In this document: positions 1 through 7,812 of the stretch, one piece after another
Layout of the letters: each line of letters starts with the position of its first letter
Numbering within the stretch: the stretch's first letter is position 1
Assembly (NCBI GenBank): GCA_016783825.1
Contig: JADHVV010000005.1
Coordinates: 1-56,834 of the forward strand
DNA from: Candidatus Zhuqueibacterota bacterium
Lineage (GTDB): Bacteria > Zhuqueibacterota > Zhuqueibacteria > Thermofontimicrobiales > Thermofontimicrobiaceae
Direction of reading: 5' to 3'
DNA length: 56,834 bases
Program-made: the position numbers and the translations under genes
Notes under the pieces: model-generated
What the model saw: only the letters and a program-made list of their open reading frames with translations
Told to the model about the DNA's origin: nothing
Database searches by the model: none

Positions 1-167
1 ATATTGGCAGCGATTAGAGATAAACCGATAAGGGGCCAAACAAGTCCGCGACTTGCCAGAAAGAAATCCTCACTGGTTTCTTCTTTTCTGCTTTTGTACA
101 TGCTGACGCTGATAACAATGCCGAAGAATATTATAAACGTAGTAATATCGAGTAATCCTAATTGCAT
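1..167 (-). CDS. Sodium:solute symporter (SSF) family, N-terminal fragment cut by window edge
   Basis: This gene is absent from the ORF track because it leaves the window at position 1. On the minus strand an ATG at 167 opens about 55 residues: a first membrane segment (LDITTFIIFFGIVISVSMY) followed by SEDFFLASRGLVWPLIGLSLIAAN. That last stretch matches the conserved start of SSF symporters, where an amphipathic linker reading (D/E)(Y/F)FLAxR precedes membrane segment 2. A good Shine-Dalgarno (AAAGGGA) lies upstream of the ATG. SSF proteins import sugars, uronates, amino acids or vitamins with sodium. The gene lies downstream of uxaC on the same strand, so a uronate is the likely substrate; that is inference from context. 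The plus-strand ORF 4-195 is its shadow. Confidence 0.8.
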   Translation of the reverse strand, partial: MQLGLLDITTFIIFFGIVISVSMYKSRKEETSEDFFLASRGLVWPLIGLSLIAAN

Positions 168-257
168 TTTTTGTCCCTTTCTGTTTTGGGTTTAATTTTT
201 ATTTAGCATAGCGGATTTATTTTAGAACTATGCAAACAACAGCAAGACGCTATTTGA

Positions 258-405
258 CATGGCGACAAGGTGAGTGGGAGACAAGGTGAGAGGGAGAATT
301 TCAATCACGATATAAATTCTCTTTCTCCAATTCACCCTTTCTCCCACTCTCCCACTCTCACTCTCTCCCCTTCTCCATGTCTCCCACACACGCCATGCTC
401 CATGC
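258..405. repeat. Word-iterated inverted repeat (ggtgagtgggag type)
   Basis: The left arm iterates ggtgagtgggag / ggtgagagggag and the right arm iterates ctcccactctcccactctc. The arms are complementary but built of degenerate tandem words. It fills the gap between the symporter fragment and uxaC and ends at a 'catgctccatgcg' patch next to the uxaC stop codon. No U-tract follows, so it is not an obvious terminator. Confidence 0.75.
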
Positions 406-407
406 GA

Positions 408-1829
408 TCAAAGCTTATACGCCTGTTTCACCAAATCATAAGCCAGTGCCCTGCTCATAACCCGGGCTTCTTCCATATCAACAATATGACGAGTCACCAG
501 TCCGGCGAGAAAATTGCTATCTACACGGCGTGATAAATCATGCCTGGCTGGAATTGATGGGAAGGCGCGGGTATCATCGTTAAAGCCAACGGTGTTAAAT
601 ATGCCGGCTGTTTCCGTAACCATTTGTCGGTATCTGGTCATTCCTTCAATGGAGTCGTGAAACCACCAGGCAGGGCCTAACTTCATCGCAGGATAATGAC
701 CGGCTAACGGGGCTAATTCCCTGGTATAAGAATCTTCGTCTAAAGTAAAAACGATCAGGGTTAATCTCGGATCATTGCCATATTTATTTAATAAAGCGCG
801 CAAATTTCTTGTGTATTCTGTTTGTAAAGGAATGTCACATCCTTTGTCAGCGCCGAATTTATCAAAAACAGGTTGATTGTGATTCCGATATGATCCAGGG
901 TGAATTTGCATGACCAGCCCATCTTCAATGCTCAAACGAGCCATTTCCATTAAAATATTTCCGGTGAATTGCGCCTGATCCGCCCCATTTGTTTCACCTT
1001 TCAGCGCTTTTTGAAATAATTTATTTGCATCTGATTTTGTTAATTCAAAAGTATAAGGACTGGTTACTCCCTGGTCAGTGGAAACCGCGCCCATTGATTT
1101 AAAAAATTCTCTTCGATTTTCAAACGCTTTAATGAAATCATCATAAGAATTAATTTCAAAACCACATCTTTCGCTTAATAGGTCTATATTTTCTTTCCAC
1201 CCTTTAGCGGAGATGTTGACGACGCCATCCGGTCGGAAACAGGTAATTACCTTTCCTCCCCATCCGGAGTCTTTGATTGTTTTGTGGAATCGTAAATCAT
1301 CTTCTGCGCCTTCGGTTGTGGTAAGCGCTTCGATATTAAAACGATCGAACATGGCACGGGGTAAAAATTCCGGGGATTTCAGTTTTTCATCTATTTGATC
1401 ATAAATGGATTGTGCAGTCTCCCCGGATAATTTTTCCTTTATTCCAAAAACAGCAGAAAACACGTGGCTTAACCAGGCCCAGGTCGGCGTGCCATAAAAA
1501 AGGTAAAAATTATCGCCAAAAGTTTGCCAGATCTTTCGGAAATCAGTTTCCATAGGGCTGCCGTCCTTTGTTGGAATGCCCAGCGATTCCAGGCTAATGC
1601 CCTGTGAATAAAGCATCCGGAAAATGTAGTGATCCGGGATAAGTATTAATTCAGTCGGATTAGGAAAAGGCTTGTTGTCCGCTAATATTGATGGATCAAC
1701 GTGACCATGGGGACTGACGATTGGTAAGTCTTTTACACCCTCATACAATTCTCTGGCAATTTTGCGAATTGCCAGATCTGGGTCAAAGAATCTATTCTCA
1801 TTGACTACTAAGGTATTTGATTGTGACAA
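408..1829 (-). CDS. uxaC: Glucuronate isomerase (uronate isomerase)
   Basis: A 473-residue protein of normal UxaC length. UxaC converts D-glucuronate to D-fructuronate and D-galacturonate to D-tagaturonate in the cytoplasm, the first step of hexuronate breakdown. The metal-binding motif SPHGHVDP lies at about residues 39-46. The fold is the amidohydrolase-type TIM barrel, with further family motifs QIHPGSYRNHN and GFNDDTRAFPSIPARHDLSRR near the C-terminus. A symporter gene follows on the same strand after a repeat-filled gap of about 240 bp, consistent with a uptake-plus-isomerisation pair. The following pathway genes (uxuB/uxaB, uxuA/uxaA, kdgK) are not in this window. Identification is firm; the preferred uronate cannot be told from sequence. 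Confidence 0.96.
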   Translation of the reverse strand: MSQSNTLVVNENRFFDPDLAIRKIARELYEGVKDLPIVSPHGHVDPSILADNKPFPNPTELILIPDHYIFRMLYSQGISLESLGIPTKDGSPMETDFRKIWQTFGDNFYLFYGTPTWAWLSHVFSAVFGIKEKLSGETAQSIYDQIDEKLKSPEFLPRAMFDRFNIEALTTTEGAEDDLRFHKTIKDSGWGGKVITCFRPDGVVNISAKGWKENIDLLSERCGFEINSYDDFIKAFENRREFFKSMGAVSTDQGVTSPYTFELTKSDANKLFQKALKGETNGADQAQFTGNILMEMARLSIEDGLVMQIHPGSYRNHNQPVFDKFGADKGCDIPLQTEYTRNLRALLNKYGNDPRLTLIVFTLDEDSYTRELAPLAGHYPAMKLGPAWWFHDSIEGMTRYRQMVTETAGIFNTVGFNDDTRAFPSIPARHDLSRRVDSNFLAGLVTRHIVDMEEARVMSRALAYDLVKQAYKL

Positions 1830-1860
1830 ATTTTTCCTCTTCTAACATTACTAATTCTGA

Positions 1861-1991
1861 ACCACGAATCCGCCAAAAAGACGGCGGATCTACCTTCGGC
1901 AGATTTTTATTATGAATTGATTCGCCGAAGGAGAACTTTCAGTTTCACTAATTGATTTATTTTTTCTTCGTAAAATTAGTATAATTCGTGA
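1861..1991. repeat. Nested inverted repeat (attcgtg type) in the uxaC-galU gap
   Basis: Outer arms 'accacgaat' and 'attagtataattcgtg' belong to the same family as the repeat at 44364-44437. A second palindrome (gccgaagg / ccttcggc and ccgcc/ggcgg words) lies inside the left half. The arrangement suggests one element inserted in another. The gap 1830-2190 holds this element and the one at 2006-2170 and no gene. Confidence 0.6.
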
Positions 1992-2005
1992 TTGTTGCTT
2001 TTTAT

Positions 2006-2170
2006 GTAAGAGATCAGTGAACGCCTTCCAATGTATCATTATTAATAATTAATTCCATGGTTGTCATGCCCGAATGTTTCTATCGGGCATCCAGTTCGTT
2101 ATCATACAATGGATTCCCGCTAAAAACGTGCGGGAATGACAAAGTCAGACGGACTTCAGTGAACTCTTAC
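2006..2170. repeat. Inverted-repeat element with GTAAGAG.TCA ends and a 'gtcat..cgggaatgac' core
   Basis: Outer arms gtaagagatcagtgaa (2006-2021) and ttcagtgaactcttac (2155-2170) pair at 14 of 16 positions. The inner part runs from gtcatgcccgaatg to cgggaatgac and is related to the cores at 15688, 32971 and 51974. It has the size of a small non-autonomous element. It lies just downstream of galU, transcribed from the other side. Confidence 0.65.
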
Positions 2171-2190
2171 CTATTTATCAAGTGATCTAA

Positions 2191-3060
2191 TTAATTTTTT
2201 GAACTTAACCGTTCTTTTAAAAATGCCCTGAATTCTTTGGAAAATTCTTTTCGTTTCAAACCAAATTCAACAATAGTTTTTAAATAATCAATTTTACTTC
2301 CGATGTCGTATCTTTTACCTTCGATAGTATAGGAATAAATATTCTCTCTTTTGAGCAAAATTTTTAACGCATCGGTCAATTGTAGTTCATTATTCTTCCC
2401 TGGTTTGGTTTGTTCAAGCGCTTTGTATATTTCCGGTGTTAGGATATATCTACCGGCGATGGCTAAATTGGATGGGGCTTGCTTCACCGTTGGTTTTTCA
2501 ACAAGGTTGGATATTTCCATTATTCTGTCACTGATATTATTTCCACCAACAATACCATAACGGTTAACCTTTTCCTGGGGTACAACTTCAACGCCTAAAA
2601 TAGATTGTTGATATTGGTTATAAATATCAGCTAATTGCTGTGTCACCGGAATAATGGAATCGATCACTGTATCTCCCAGCAGTACGGCAAAAGGTTCATC
2701 GCCGGTATGAAGCCTGGCATGATAAATTGCATCACCTAAGCCTTTCATTTCTTTTTGACGAATGAAATGAATATTAGCCATATCCGAAATACGGCGGATC
2801 TCATTTAATACGCCGCCATTATTTTTATTTTCCAGCATATATTCAAGCTCAAAATTTCTATCAAAATGATCTTCAATGGCTCTTTTACCTTTTCCGGAAA
2901 TAATGAGAATATCTTCAATCCCTGAATCAACTGCCTCTTGAACAACATATTGTATTGTCGGTGTATCAATTATGGGCAGCATTTCTTTTGGTTGTGCTTT
3001 AGTTGCCGGTAAAAAACGGGTACCAATTCCTGCGGCTGGTATAACTGCTTTTTTTATCAT
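2191..3060 (-). CDS. galU: UTP--glucose-1-phosphate uridylyltransferase (GalU family)
   Basis: A 289-residue cytoplasmic nucleotidyltransferase of typical bacterial GalU length. It makes UDP-glucose from UTP and glucose-1-phosphate. The N-terminal nucleotide-binding loop AAGIGTRFLPATKAQPKEMLP is diagnostic, and GLGDAIYHAR, VLLGDTVID and VEKP are further family motifs. A strong Shine-Dalgarno (AAGGAGTG) precedes the ATG at 3060. It lies 14 bp downstream of a glucuronokinase-like kinase and is probably cotranscribed with it. Because a glucuronokinase needs a partner pyrophosphorylase, this enzyme might also accept glucuronate-1-phosphate. That is inference: canonical GalU is glucose-specific. 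Confidence 0.93.
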   Translation of the reverse strand: MIKKAVIPAAGIGTRFLPATKAQPKEMLPIIDTPTIQYVVQEAVDSGIEDILIISGKGKRAIEDHFDRNFELEYMLENKNNGGVLNEIRRISDMANIHFIRQKEMKGLGDAIYHARLHTGDEPFAVLLGDTVIDSIIPVTQQLADIYNQYQQSILGVEVVPQEKVNRYGIVGGNNISDRIMEISNLVEKPTVKQAPSNLAIAGRYILTPEIYKALEQTKPGKNNELQLTDALKILLKRENIYSYTIEGKRYDIGSKIDYLKTIVEFGLKRKEFSKEFRAFLKERLSSKN

Positions 3061-3074
3061 TTATTTATCACTCC

Positions 3075-4070
3075 TTACATAATATATGGTTTTATAACGC
3101 GCGCTTTTATCTTTTTTAACTCAACGATTAAATTTGTCAACATTTCATCATCTTTGTACGTGCCGATTATTGATCCTCCCGAACCGGTAAATTTTGCCGG
3201 AGCGCCACATTTTCTGGCAGTTTCGATTAATTCCATATTGCTCTTATTAATGTTCATTATTTCAGCCCGAAGATCAAAATTATTATTCATAATTTTATTT
3301 AACTTTTTATAATCCTTTTTCAAAATTGCTTTTTTGCCCTGCTCCGCACAGTCCGCAATTTGACGTAATTTATCAACAACAAACGAATCACCCTTTTCAA
3401 AACGGGTACGAATATCGTTCAAAACCTTGCCGGAAACTTTGCCTAACTCTATCTTGTATGCGATATAAAGATTGGGCAGTAATTTAGGATCAATCCGTTC
3501 ATATTTTCCGGTCTTATTTTCTTCTATGTATTGTTTATCAAAATCCATAAAAACGCATCCCTCGTACGCCTGAATCACACGATCCTGTAACCCGGCGCTG
3601 ATTCCCAATTCATCAATTTCGGCTGCAAGCACAACATTCGGTAAAATTTCCACAGGGATTTTGACATTGTAGAATTTCATCAACGCTTTCATCGTCGCAG
3701 TAATAATAGCGCTTGAGCCGGCTAATCCCACCTGTCTGGGGATTGAAGAATGATAACGAATGGTAAAATTTTTATTCACCAATTTAATTTCGTTTTCTTC
3801 ACAATAGTCGAGAAATTTCTTTATCGCAGCTTTAATCAAACGTTGACCACCATAATAGCCAAGCAGATTAACAGACTCTGCTAAATGGTACACACTTTTG
3901 TATTCATGGAGGTCCTCTTCAATCGGTTCAATATTTAATTCCGGTGTTTGATACAGGGTTACATGCGCGCCAAAATTCCGAACAATAATAGAAATGGTTT
4001 TTCCAAAATACCCATCCGAAGGATTACCCAATAATCCAGCCCTGGCATAAGCGCTTGATTCGATGATCAT
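3075..4070 (-). CDS. GHMP kinase, glucuronokinase-like
   Basis: A 331-residue GHMP-superfamily small-molecule kinase. The N-terminus carries ARAGLLGNPSDGYFGKTIS, closely resembling plant glucuronokinase, which phosphorylates D-glucuronate at C1. GHMP motif 2 is visible as PRQVGLAGSSAIITA (the ATP phosphate loop) and motif 3 as KFTGSGGSIIG. Shine-Dalgarno AAGGAAAA precedes the ATG. It sits between galU and a second GHMP kinase, close to uxaC, which supports a uronate or sugar-1-phosphate substrate. The superfamily is certain. Glucuronate as substrate rests on the N-terminal motif and context; another sugar, for example a heptose phosphate, is possible. Confidence 0.8.
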   Translation of the reverse strand: MIIESSAYARAGLLGNPSDGYFGKTISIIVRNFGAHVTLYQTPELNIEPIEEDLHEYKSVYHLAESVNLLGYYGGQRLIKAAIKKFLDYCEENEIKLVNKNFTIRYHSSIPRQVGLAGSSAIITATMKALMKFYNVKIPVEILPNVVLAAEIDELGISAGLQDRVIQAYEGCVFMDFDKQYIEENKTGKYERIDPKLLPNLYIAYKIELGKVSGKVLNDIRTRFEKGDSFVVDKLRQIADCAEQGKKAILKKDYKKLNKIMNNNFDLRAEIMNINKSNMELIETARKCGAPAKFTGSGGSIIGTYKDDEMLTNLIVELKKIKARVIKPYIM

Positions 4071-4215
4071 TTATTTTCCTTTCTTATTATTAATGGGTGA
4101 AGTTCTTAATTTTTTGGTTGTTGGTAAAGCATATAATTTAAAAAAAATTATATAATTTGCAAGTCATTTTTTTATATGAATGCTAAACCTTTATTCGTCA
4201 ACTACCAATTAGTAA

Positions 4216-4312
4216 AGACAAAATAATGGACGACAAAATAATCCCGCCCCCCTCTTTTAATTATTTTGTCGTCTATCCCCGGAAAAAACTCGGGACAGGC
4301 ATTTTGTCTCTT
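4216..4312. repeat. Word-iterated inverted repeat (gacaaaataat type)
   Basis: The left arm repeats gacaaaataat twice (agacaaaataatgg, acgacaaaataat). The right arm has attattttgtcgtc and cattttgtctc. It occupies the gap 4071-4378 between the two kinases. No ORF, tRNA or convincing terminator was seen in the rest of this gap. Confidence 0.7.
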
Positions 4313-4378
4313 TATTTTTTTGCTTGAAAACTAATAAATAATATTTGATGATAAAATTATAGATGACAGAATCATAAT

Positions 4379-5464
4379 TTAATGAAAATAGTCCAACCTT
4401 ACTCCTTCATCCACTTCAATTATAAATGGTTTTCCCCCAACATGTGATATTGCCTGTGCAACTTTTCCCGGATCATTCGGCGCACAAACAAACATGCAAC
4501 CACCGCCACCCGAACCATTTAGTTTTCCCCCGGTTGCTCCGGCATCGATAGCAGCATTTATCATTCTGTCCAGTTTTGGAGTTGAAATATAAAGCTTATC
4601 TCTAAGGATTGATTGGCAGTCACTTAAGAGTGATCCAACTACCTTTGTTTCAATATTATCCTGGTGAAATAATTTATATGCTTTTAGTGTAACTTCCCTG
4701 TTAGACAAAGCTCCCTCAACAAGGGCAATTTTATCTGCCGAAAGATGTTGTATTTTTGATTTTATTTCAGGAAATAAAGTTTTTTCAAGATTTATGTCCA
4801 CTCCATTGCTTTTAATATCTTTCAATATATCTAAAACACCATCCTTTACCCTGGCTAAAATTCCCGTCGTATCTTTTGGTTCTTCTGAATCTCCAAGAAC
4901 AAAACTTCCCAAATTTGATTTCAACTTTTCAACTTTTACCGGGTTTTTAAACTCAATGAATAAAACGCCTCCCAAACTGGTAGCATAATGATCCATCATT
5001 CCCCCCGGTTCATTGAATTCTATAACCTCAGCCCGATGAGCTAATTTTGCGATCTCCATTGGGTCATCTGCTCTGTAGTCTTCTGCAATTGTTAGTAAAA
5101 ATTTTATCCAGACAACAATTAGCGCGGACGAACTTGATGTCCCCGAGTTAATCGGAATTTTACCTCGAATCGTACAATCGTAACCCGACGGGATGTTTAC
5201 GTTTTCCCGTACCAGCACATTAAAAGCGCTTCGTAGGTAATCTCTTTCTTTGGTGTATTTCACAGTACCATCAAAGGAAAAACGATCTGTTTCATTTAAA
5301 TCAGGTAGATCAAATGTGAATTTTCTGTCGTTCCTTTTTGTGCCTTCAATTTCTATTCGCAGATTAATTGCGGCTGTAATGACTGGTAAATGTAAATAGT
5401 CCTGGTGTTCCCCAAAAAGGCAAATTCTGCCTGGCGCTGATGTTTTTAATTTTTGTATTTCCAC
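4379..5464 (-). CDS. GHMP-family sugar kinase (galactokinase-like)
   Basis: A 361-residue GHMP kinase. Motif 1 is SAPGRICLFGEHQDYLHLPVI, the galactokinase-type substrate loop; the canonical form is PGRVNLIGEHTDY. Motif 2 is PINSGTSSSSALIV and motif 3 is GKLNGSGGGGCMFV. It would transfer the ATP gamma-phosphate to a sugar, probably at C1, making a substrate for a nucleotidyltransferase such as the adjacent GalU. Translation probably begins at GTG 5464 after an AAAGGG site. The sequence differs enough from GalK that the sugar cannot be named; arabinose, galactose or a heptose are open. No GalT or GalE was found nearby. Confidence 0.8.
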   Translation of the reverse strand: MEIQKLKTSAPGRICLFGEHQDYLHLPVITAAINLRIEIEGTKRNDRKFTFDLPDLNETDRFSFDGTVKYTKERDYLRSAFNVLVRENVNIPSGYDCTIRGKIPINSGTSSSSALIVVWIKFLLTIAEDYRADDPMEIAKLAHRAEVIEFNEPGGMMDHYATSLGGVLFIEFKNPVKVEKLKSNLGSFVLGDSEEPKDTTGILARVKDGVLDILKDIKSNGVDINLEKTLFPEIKSKIQHLSADKIALVEGALSNREVTLKAYKLFHQDNIETKVVGSLLSDCQSILRDKLYISTPKLDRMINAAIDAGATGGKLNGSGGGGCMFVCAPNDPGKVAQAISHVGGKPFIIEVDEGVRLDYFH

Positions 5465-5495
5465 TTAATTACCCTTTCGGTTATTTAGTATTTAT

Positions 5496-5663
5496 CCTGA
5501 ATTATTCTTTCGCCACAAAGACACAAAGGCACAAAGTTTTAAAAAACAATGAATAAGAATATTATTCATAAATTATTAAAATAAAAATGAGTTTAAAATT
5601 TAATTAGCTTCTATCTTATTGTTTCTTCGTGTCTTGGTGGCAAGAATTCATGAATAATTCAGG
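5496..5663. repeat. Small inverted-repeat element with 12-bp perfect ends and 'cacaaagacacaaag' core
   Basis: Ends cctgaattattc (5496-5507) and gaataattcagg (5652-5663) are perfect inverted repeats. Inside lie gccacaaagacacaaagg and cttcgtgtcttggtggc, complementary word repeats of a family seen again at 15873, 26600-26975, 32918 and 45607. Its right end overlaps the dinB stop codon (5659-5661), so the element supplies the end of that gene. Confidence 0.75.
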
Positions 5664-6861
5664 TTATATCACCTTCATCAATCCTTCTCGAATGTTTATT
5701 CAACAAACTCGCTTTTTTTATTTTGTCAACTCCAAATTTATTTTGAACCATATCAATCACTTTATCAATTTTTTGCTGTTCCCTGTTTGATTCATCAAAA
5801 AAACCAAGTTGGTCGCCGCTTTCCGTATTTAGGTTGGACACGGCTACGCCAAGTAACCTGACATTTTTTCCTTTCCTGTCGAAATTGTGATATAAGTCCA
5901 TACAAACCGAGGCAATAATTTGAGATGAGTCGATAAGACTTTTGTAACTATGTGCCCGCGTAAAGGTGCTGAAATCTCCCAACCTGATCTTTAATGTAAT
6001 TGTTTTTCCCCTGAACTTTTTCTTTCTGAGAATTCGGCTGACATTATCTGATAGACTTCTAATAGATTCTTCAATTATCTTCTCATTTTCAACATCTTCA
6101 TAATACGTATTTTCCAGGCTGACAGATTTAACTTTGTGCCCTATCTCAACATCCCGATCATCGATGCCATTAGCTAAACTCCAAAAATGAAGTCCCACTT
6201 TGCCCATTCTTTTCACGATTGTTTCCCTGGGAATTTGAGCCAGTTTGCCAATGGTATCGATTCCTTTTGCTTTTAATTTCACTTCGGTTTTCTTTCCAAC
6301 ACCCCACATTTTTGAAATAGGCAAAGGTTTTAAAAATTCAATCACTTTCCCTTCTTCGACAACCACCAGTCCATCCGGTTTATCTAAATCTGATGCTATT
6401 TTCGCGACAAATTTAATAGGTGCCACGCCAACCGAAGCGGTCAATCCTGTTTGGCTTTTAATTCGTTGTTTGATTTTTTTAGCAATTTCAACAGGTTCGC
6501 CCAAAAGACGAATACAGCCGCTCACATCTAAAAAAGCCTCATCGATACTGATCGGTTCAACTTTAGGCGTGAATTCATAAAAAATTGAATGTATCTTTTT
6601 TGAAAATTCAACATATCGCTTCATACGAGGAAACGCATAGATTGCAGATGGACATCTCTTATAAGCCTGGGATATCGGCATGGCTGAATGGATGCCATAT
6701 TTCCGCGCCTCATAATTACATGTTGATACAACGCCCCTGCCTTTACCATCTTTAGGATCTGCCCCGACAACAACCGGTTTTCCGCGGTATTCCGGAAAAT
6801 CCAATTCTTCGATTGCGGCGAAGAATGCATCCATATCGATATGTAGGATTACTTTATTCAT
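5659..6861 (-). CDS. dinB: DNA polymerase IV (Y-family translesion polymerase)
   Basis: A 400-residue Y-family polymerase that copies past lesions, with no proofreading. The palm motif HIDMDAFFAAIEE holds the first metal-binding Asp, and SIDEAFLDVSG holds the catalytic Asp-Glu pair. The thumb has GVGKKTEVKLKAKGIDTIGKLA (helix-hairpin-helix), followed by a little-finger domain. Near residue 372 QLGFFDE resembles a sliding-clamp binding peptide. The length is slightly above the E. coli enzyme. The last residues and TGA stop overlap the terminal repeat of the element at 5496-5663, so the original C-terminus may have been altered. No LexA box was recognised upstream. Confidence 0.96.
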   Translation of the reverse strand: MNKVILHIDMDAFFAAIEELDFPEYRGKPVVVGADPKDGKGRGVVSTCNYEARKYGIHSAMPISQAYKRCPSAIYAFPRMKRYVEFSKKIHSIFYEFTPKVEPISIDEAFLDVSGCIRLLGEPVEIAKKIKQRIKSQTGLTASVGVAPIKFVAKIASDLDKPDGLVVVEEGKVIEFLKPLPISKMWGVGKKTEVKLKAKGIDTIGKLAQIPRETIVKRMGKVGLHFWSLANGIDDRDVEIGHKVKSVSLENTYYEDVENEKIIEESIRSLSDNVSRILRKKKFRGKTITLKIRLGDFSTFTRAHSYKSLIDSSQIIASVCMDLYHNFDRKGKNVRLLGVAVSNLNTESGDQLGFFDESNREQQKIDKVIDMVQNKFGVDKIKKASLLNKHSRRIDEGDIT

Positions 6862-6886
6862 TTAAATAATTTTGACTCTAATTATT

Positions 6887-7705
6887 TTAACTTTTCTTAA
6901 CCAAAATGTATGAACGAACGCCATCGGTAAAAATTTTGAGCAAAATTTTCTCTATTTTCAGTATTCGACATCCATGATAAATGAGTAATGTTAAATTATC
7001 AAACACTTGCTGGTTCATTTGATTGAATTTTTGGGAGCGAAAGATTTTGTTCACAAATCTTCCAAATAGAAGAATAGCCGCAGGAATTTTTGCAGCATAT
7101 TTTACTTCTTTTTCCAATGTACCGGATTCGACTATCTTTAGCCCTGCTTTTTTTGCAAATTCGACTAATTGCTCAGGACGATATGCAGTGTGAAAATATC
7201 CGTCTTTATTGTCAAAGGACACACCGTATTGAGGCAACCTTCCTAATCCTATCCACTTCGGTCGATAGCGCTTATAATTGGGGGTTGTTAACAGAGCATA
7301 ACCATCATCTATTAATACGTGAGATATGCCTTTAAAAATTTCTATTGGATTTAAACAGTGTTCAAGCACTTCGCTGCATAAAACATTATCAAATGAGGAC
7401 TTTTTAAAGCATTGCAATTGTTCAGCATCAGCAACAACTAAATGTTGTATCTTTTTTTTACTCGTTTTTTTAAGAACATTAAAGCTAATATCAACACCAA
7501 AACGACTTCCCCCCTCATATTCATCCAAATACATGCCTTGGTTGCAGCCAATGTCGAGCAAAGAACCTTTAAAGTTATTTAAATAAGTGAGTATAAATTT
7601 TTTCCTTAATTTACCTCTTAGCGTTTTATAAACAATCTCTTCTTCGGGGTATTTTTCTCCGACTTCTTCATAAAATATTTTTAATTTTCTTTTTATTGTA
7701 TTCAT
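6887..7705 (-). CDS. SAM-dependent methyltransferase, class I
   Basis: A 272-residue protein with a class I Rossmann methyltransferase domain. Motif I is LLDIGCNQGMYLDEY (residues about 46-60), the acidic strand-2 end follows at RFGVDIS, and the motif IV region is FDNVLCSEVLEHCLNP. The N-terminal part is short and basic. It leads into a polysaccharide gene cluster (flippase, deacetylase-like, acyltransferase, epimerase), so it may methylate a glycan, a lipid carrier intermediate or a small molecule. Substrate cannot be inferred from the sequence. A hydrophobic C-terminal patch suggests membrane association but not a clear transmembrane helix. Confidence 0.85.
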   Translation of the reverse strand: MNTIKRKLKIFYEEVGEKYPEEEIVYKTLRGKLRKKFILTYLNNFKGSLLDIGCNQGMYLDEYEGGSRFGVDISFNVLKKTSKKKIQHLVVADAEQLQCFKKSSFDNVLCSEVLEHCLNPIEIFKGISHVLIDDGYALLTTPNYKRYRPKWIGLGRLPQYGVSFDNKDGYFHTAYRPEQLVEFAKKAGLKIVESGTLEKEVKYAAKIPAAILLFGRFVNKIFRSQKFNQMNQQVFDNLTLLIYHGCRILKIEKILLKIFTDGVRSYILVKKS

Positions 7706-7812
7706 CTAACTCTTATTCCTCTCAAATCAGTTGGCTGCTCATCCGTTGGTTTTTCCATTCAAATCTTCAATTTCACCTAGCGAACGTTTACACCAACAAA
7801 AATTTCATGATT

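Noticed and set aside
4-195. Plus-strand 63-residue ORF at the left edge
   Set aside because: It is the shadow of the minus-strand SSF symporter start, which has a Shine-Dalgarno and recognisable family sequence.
270-533. Plus-strand ORF of 87 residues
   Set aside because: It runs through the ggtgagtgggag repeat and into the end of uxaC on the other strand; low-complexity product.
6245-6830. ORFs opposite and within dinB (6245-6580 plus, 6621-6830 minus)
   Set aside because: Shadows of the confident dinB frame; no family resemblance.
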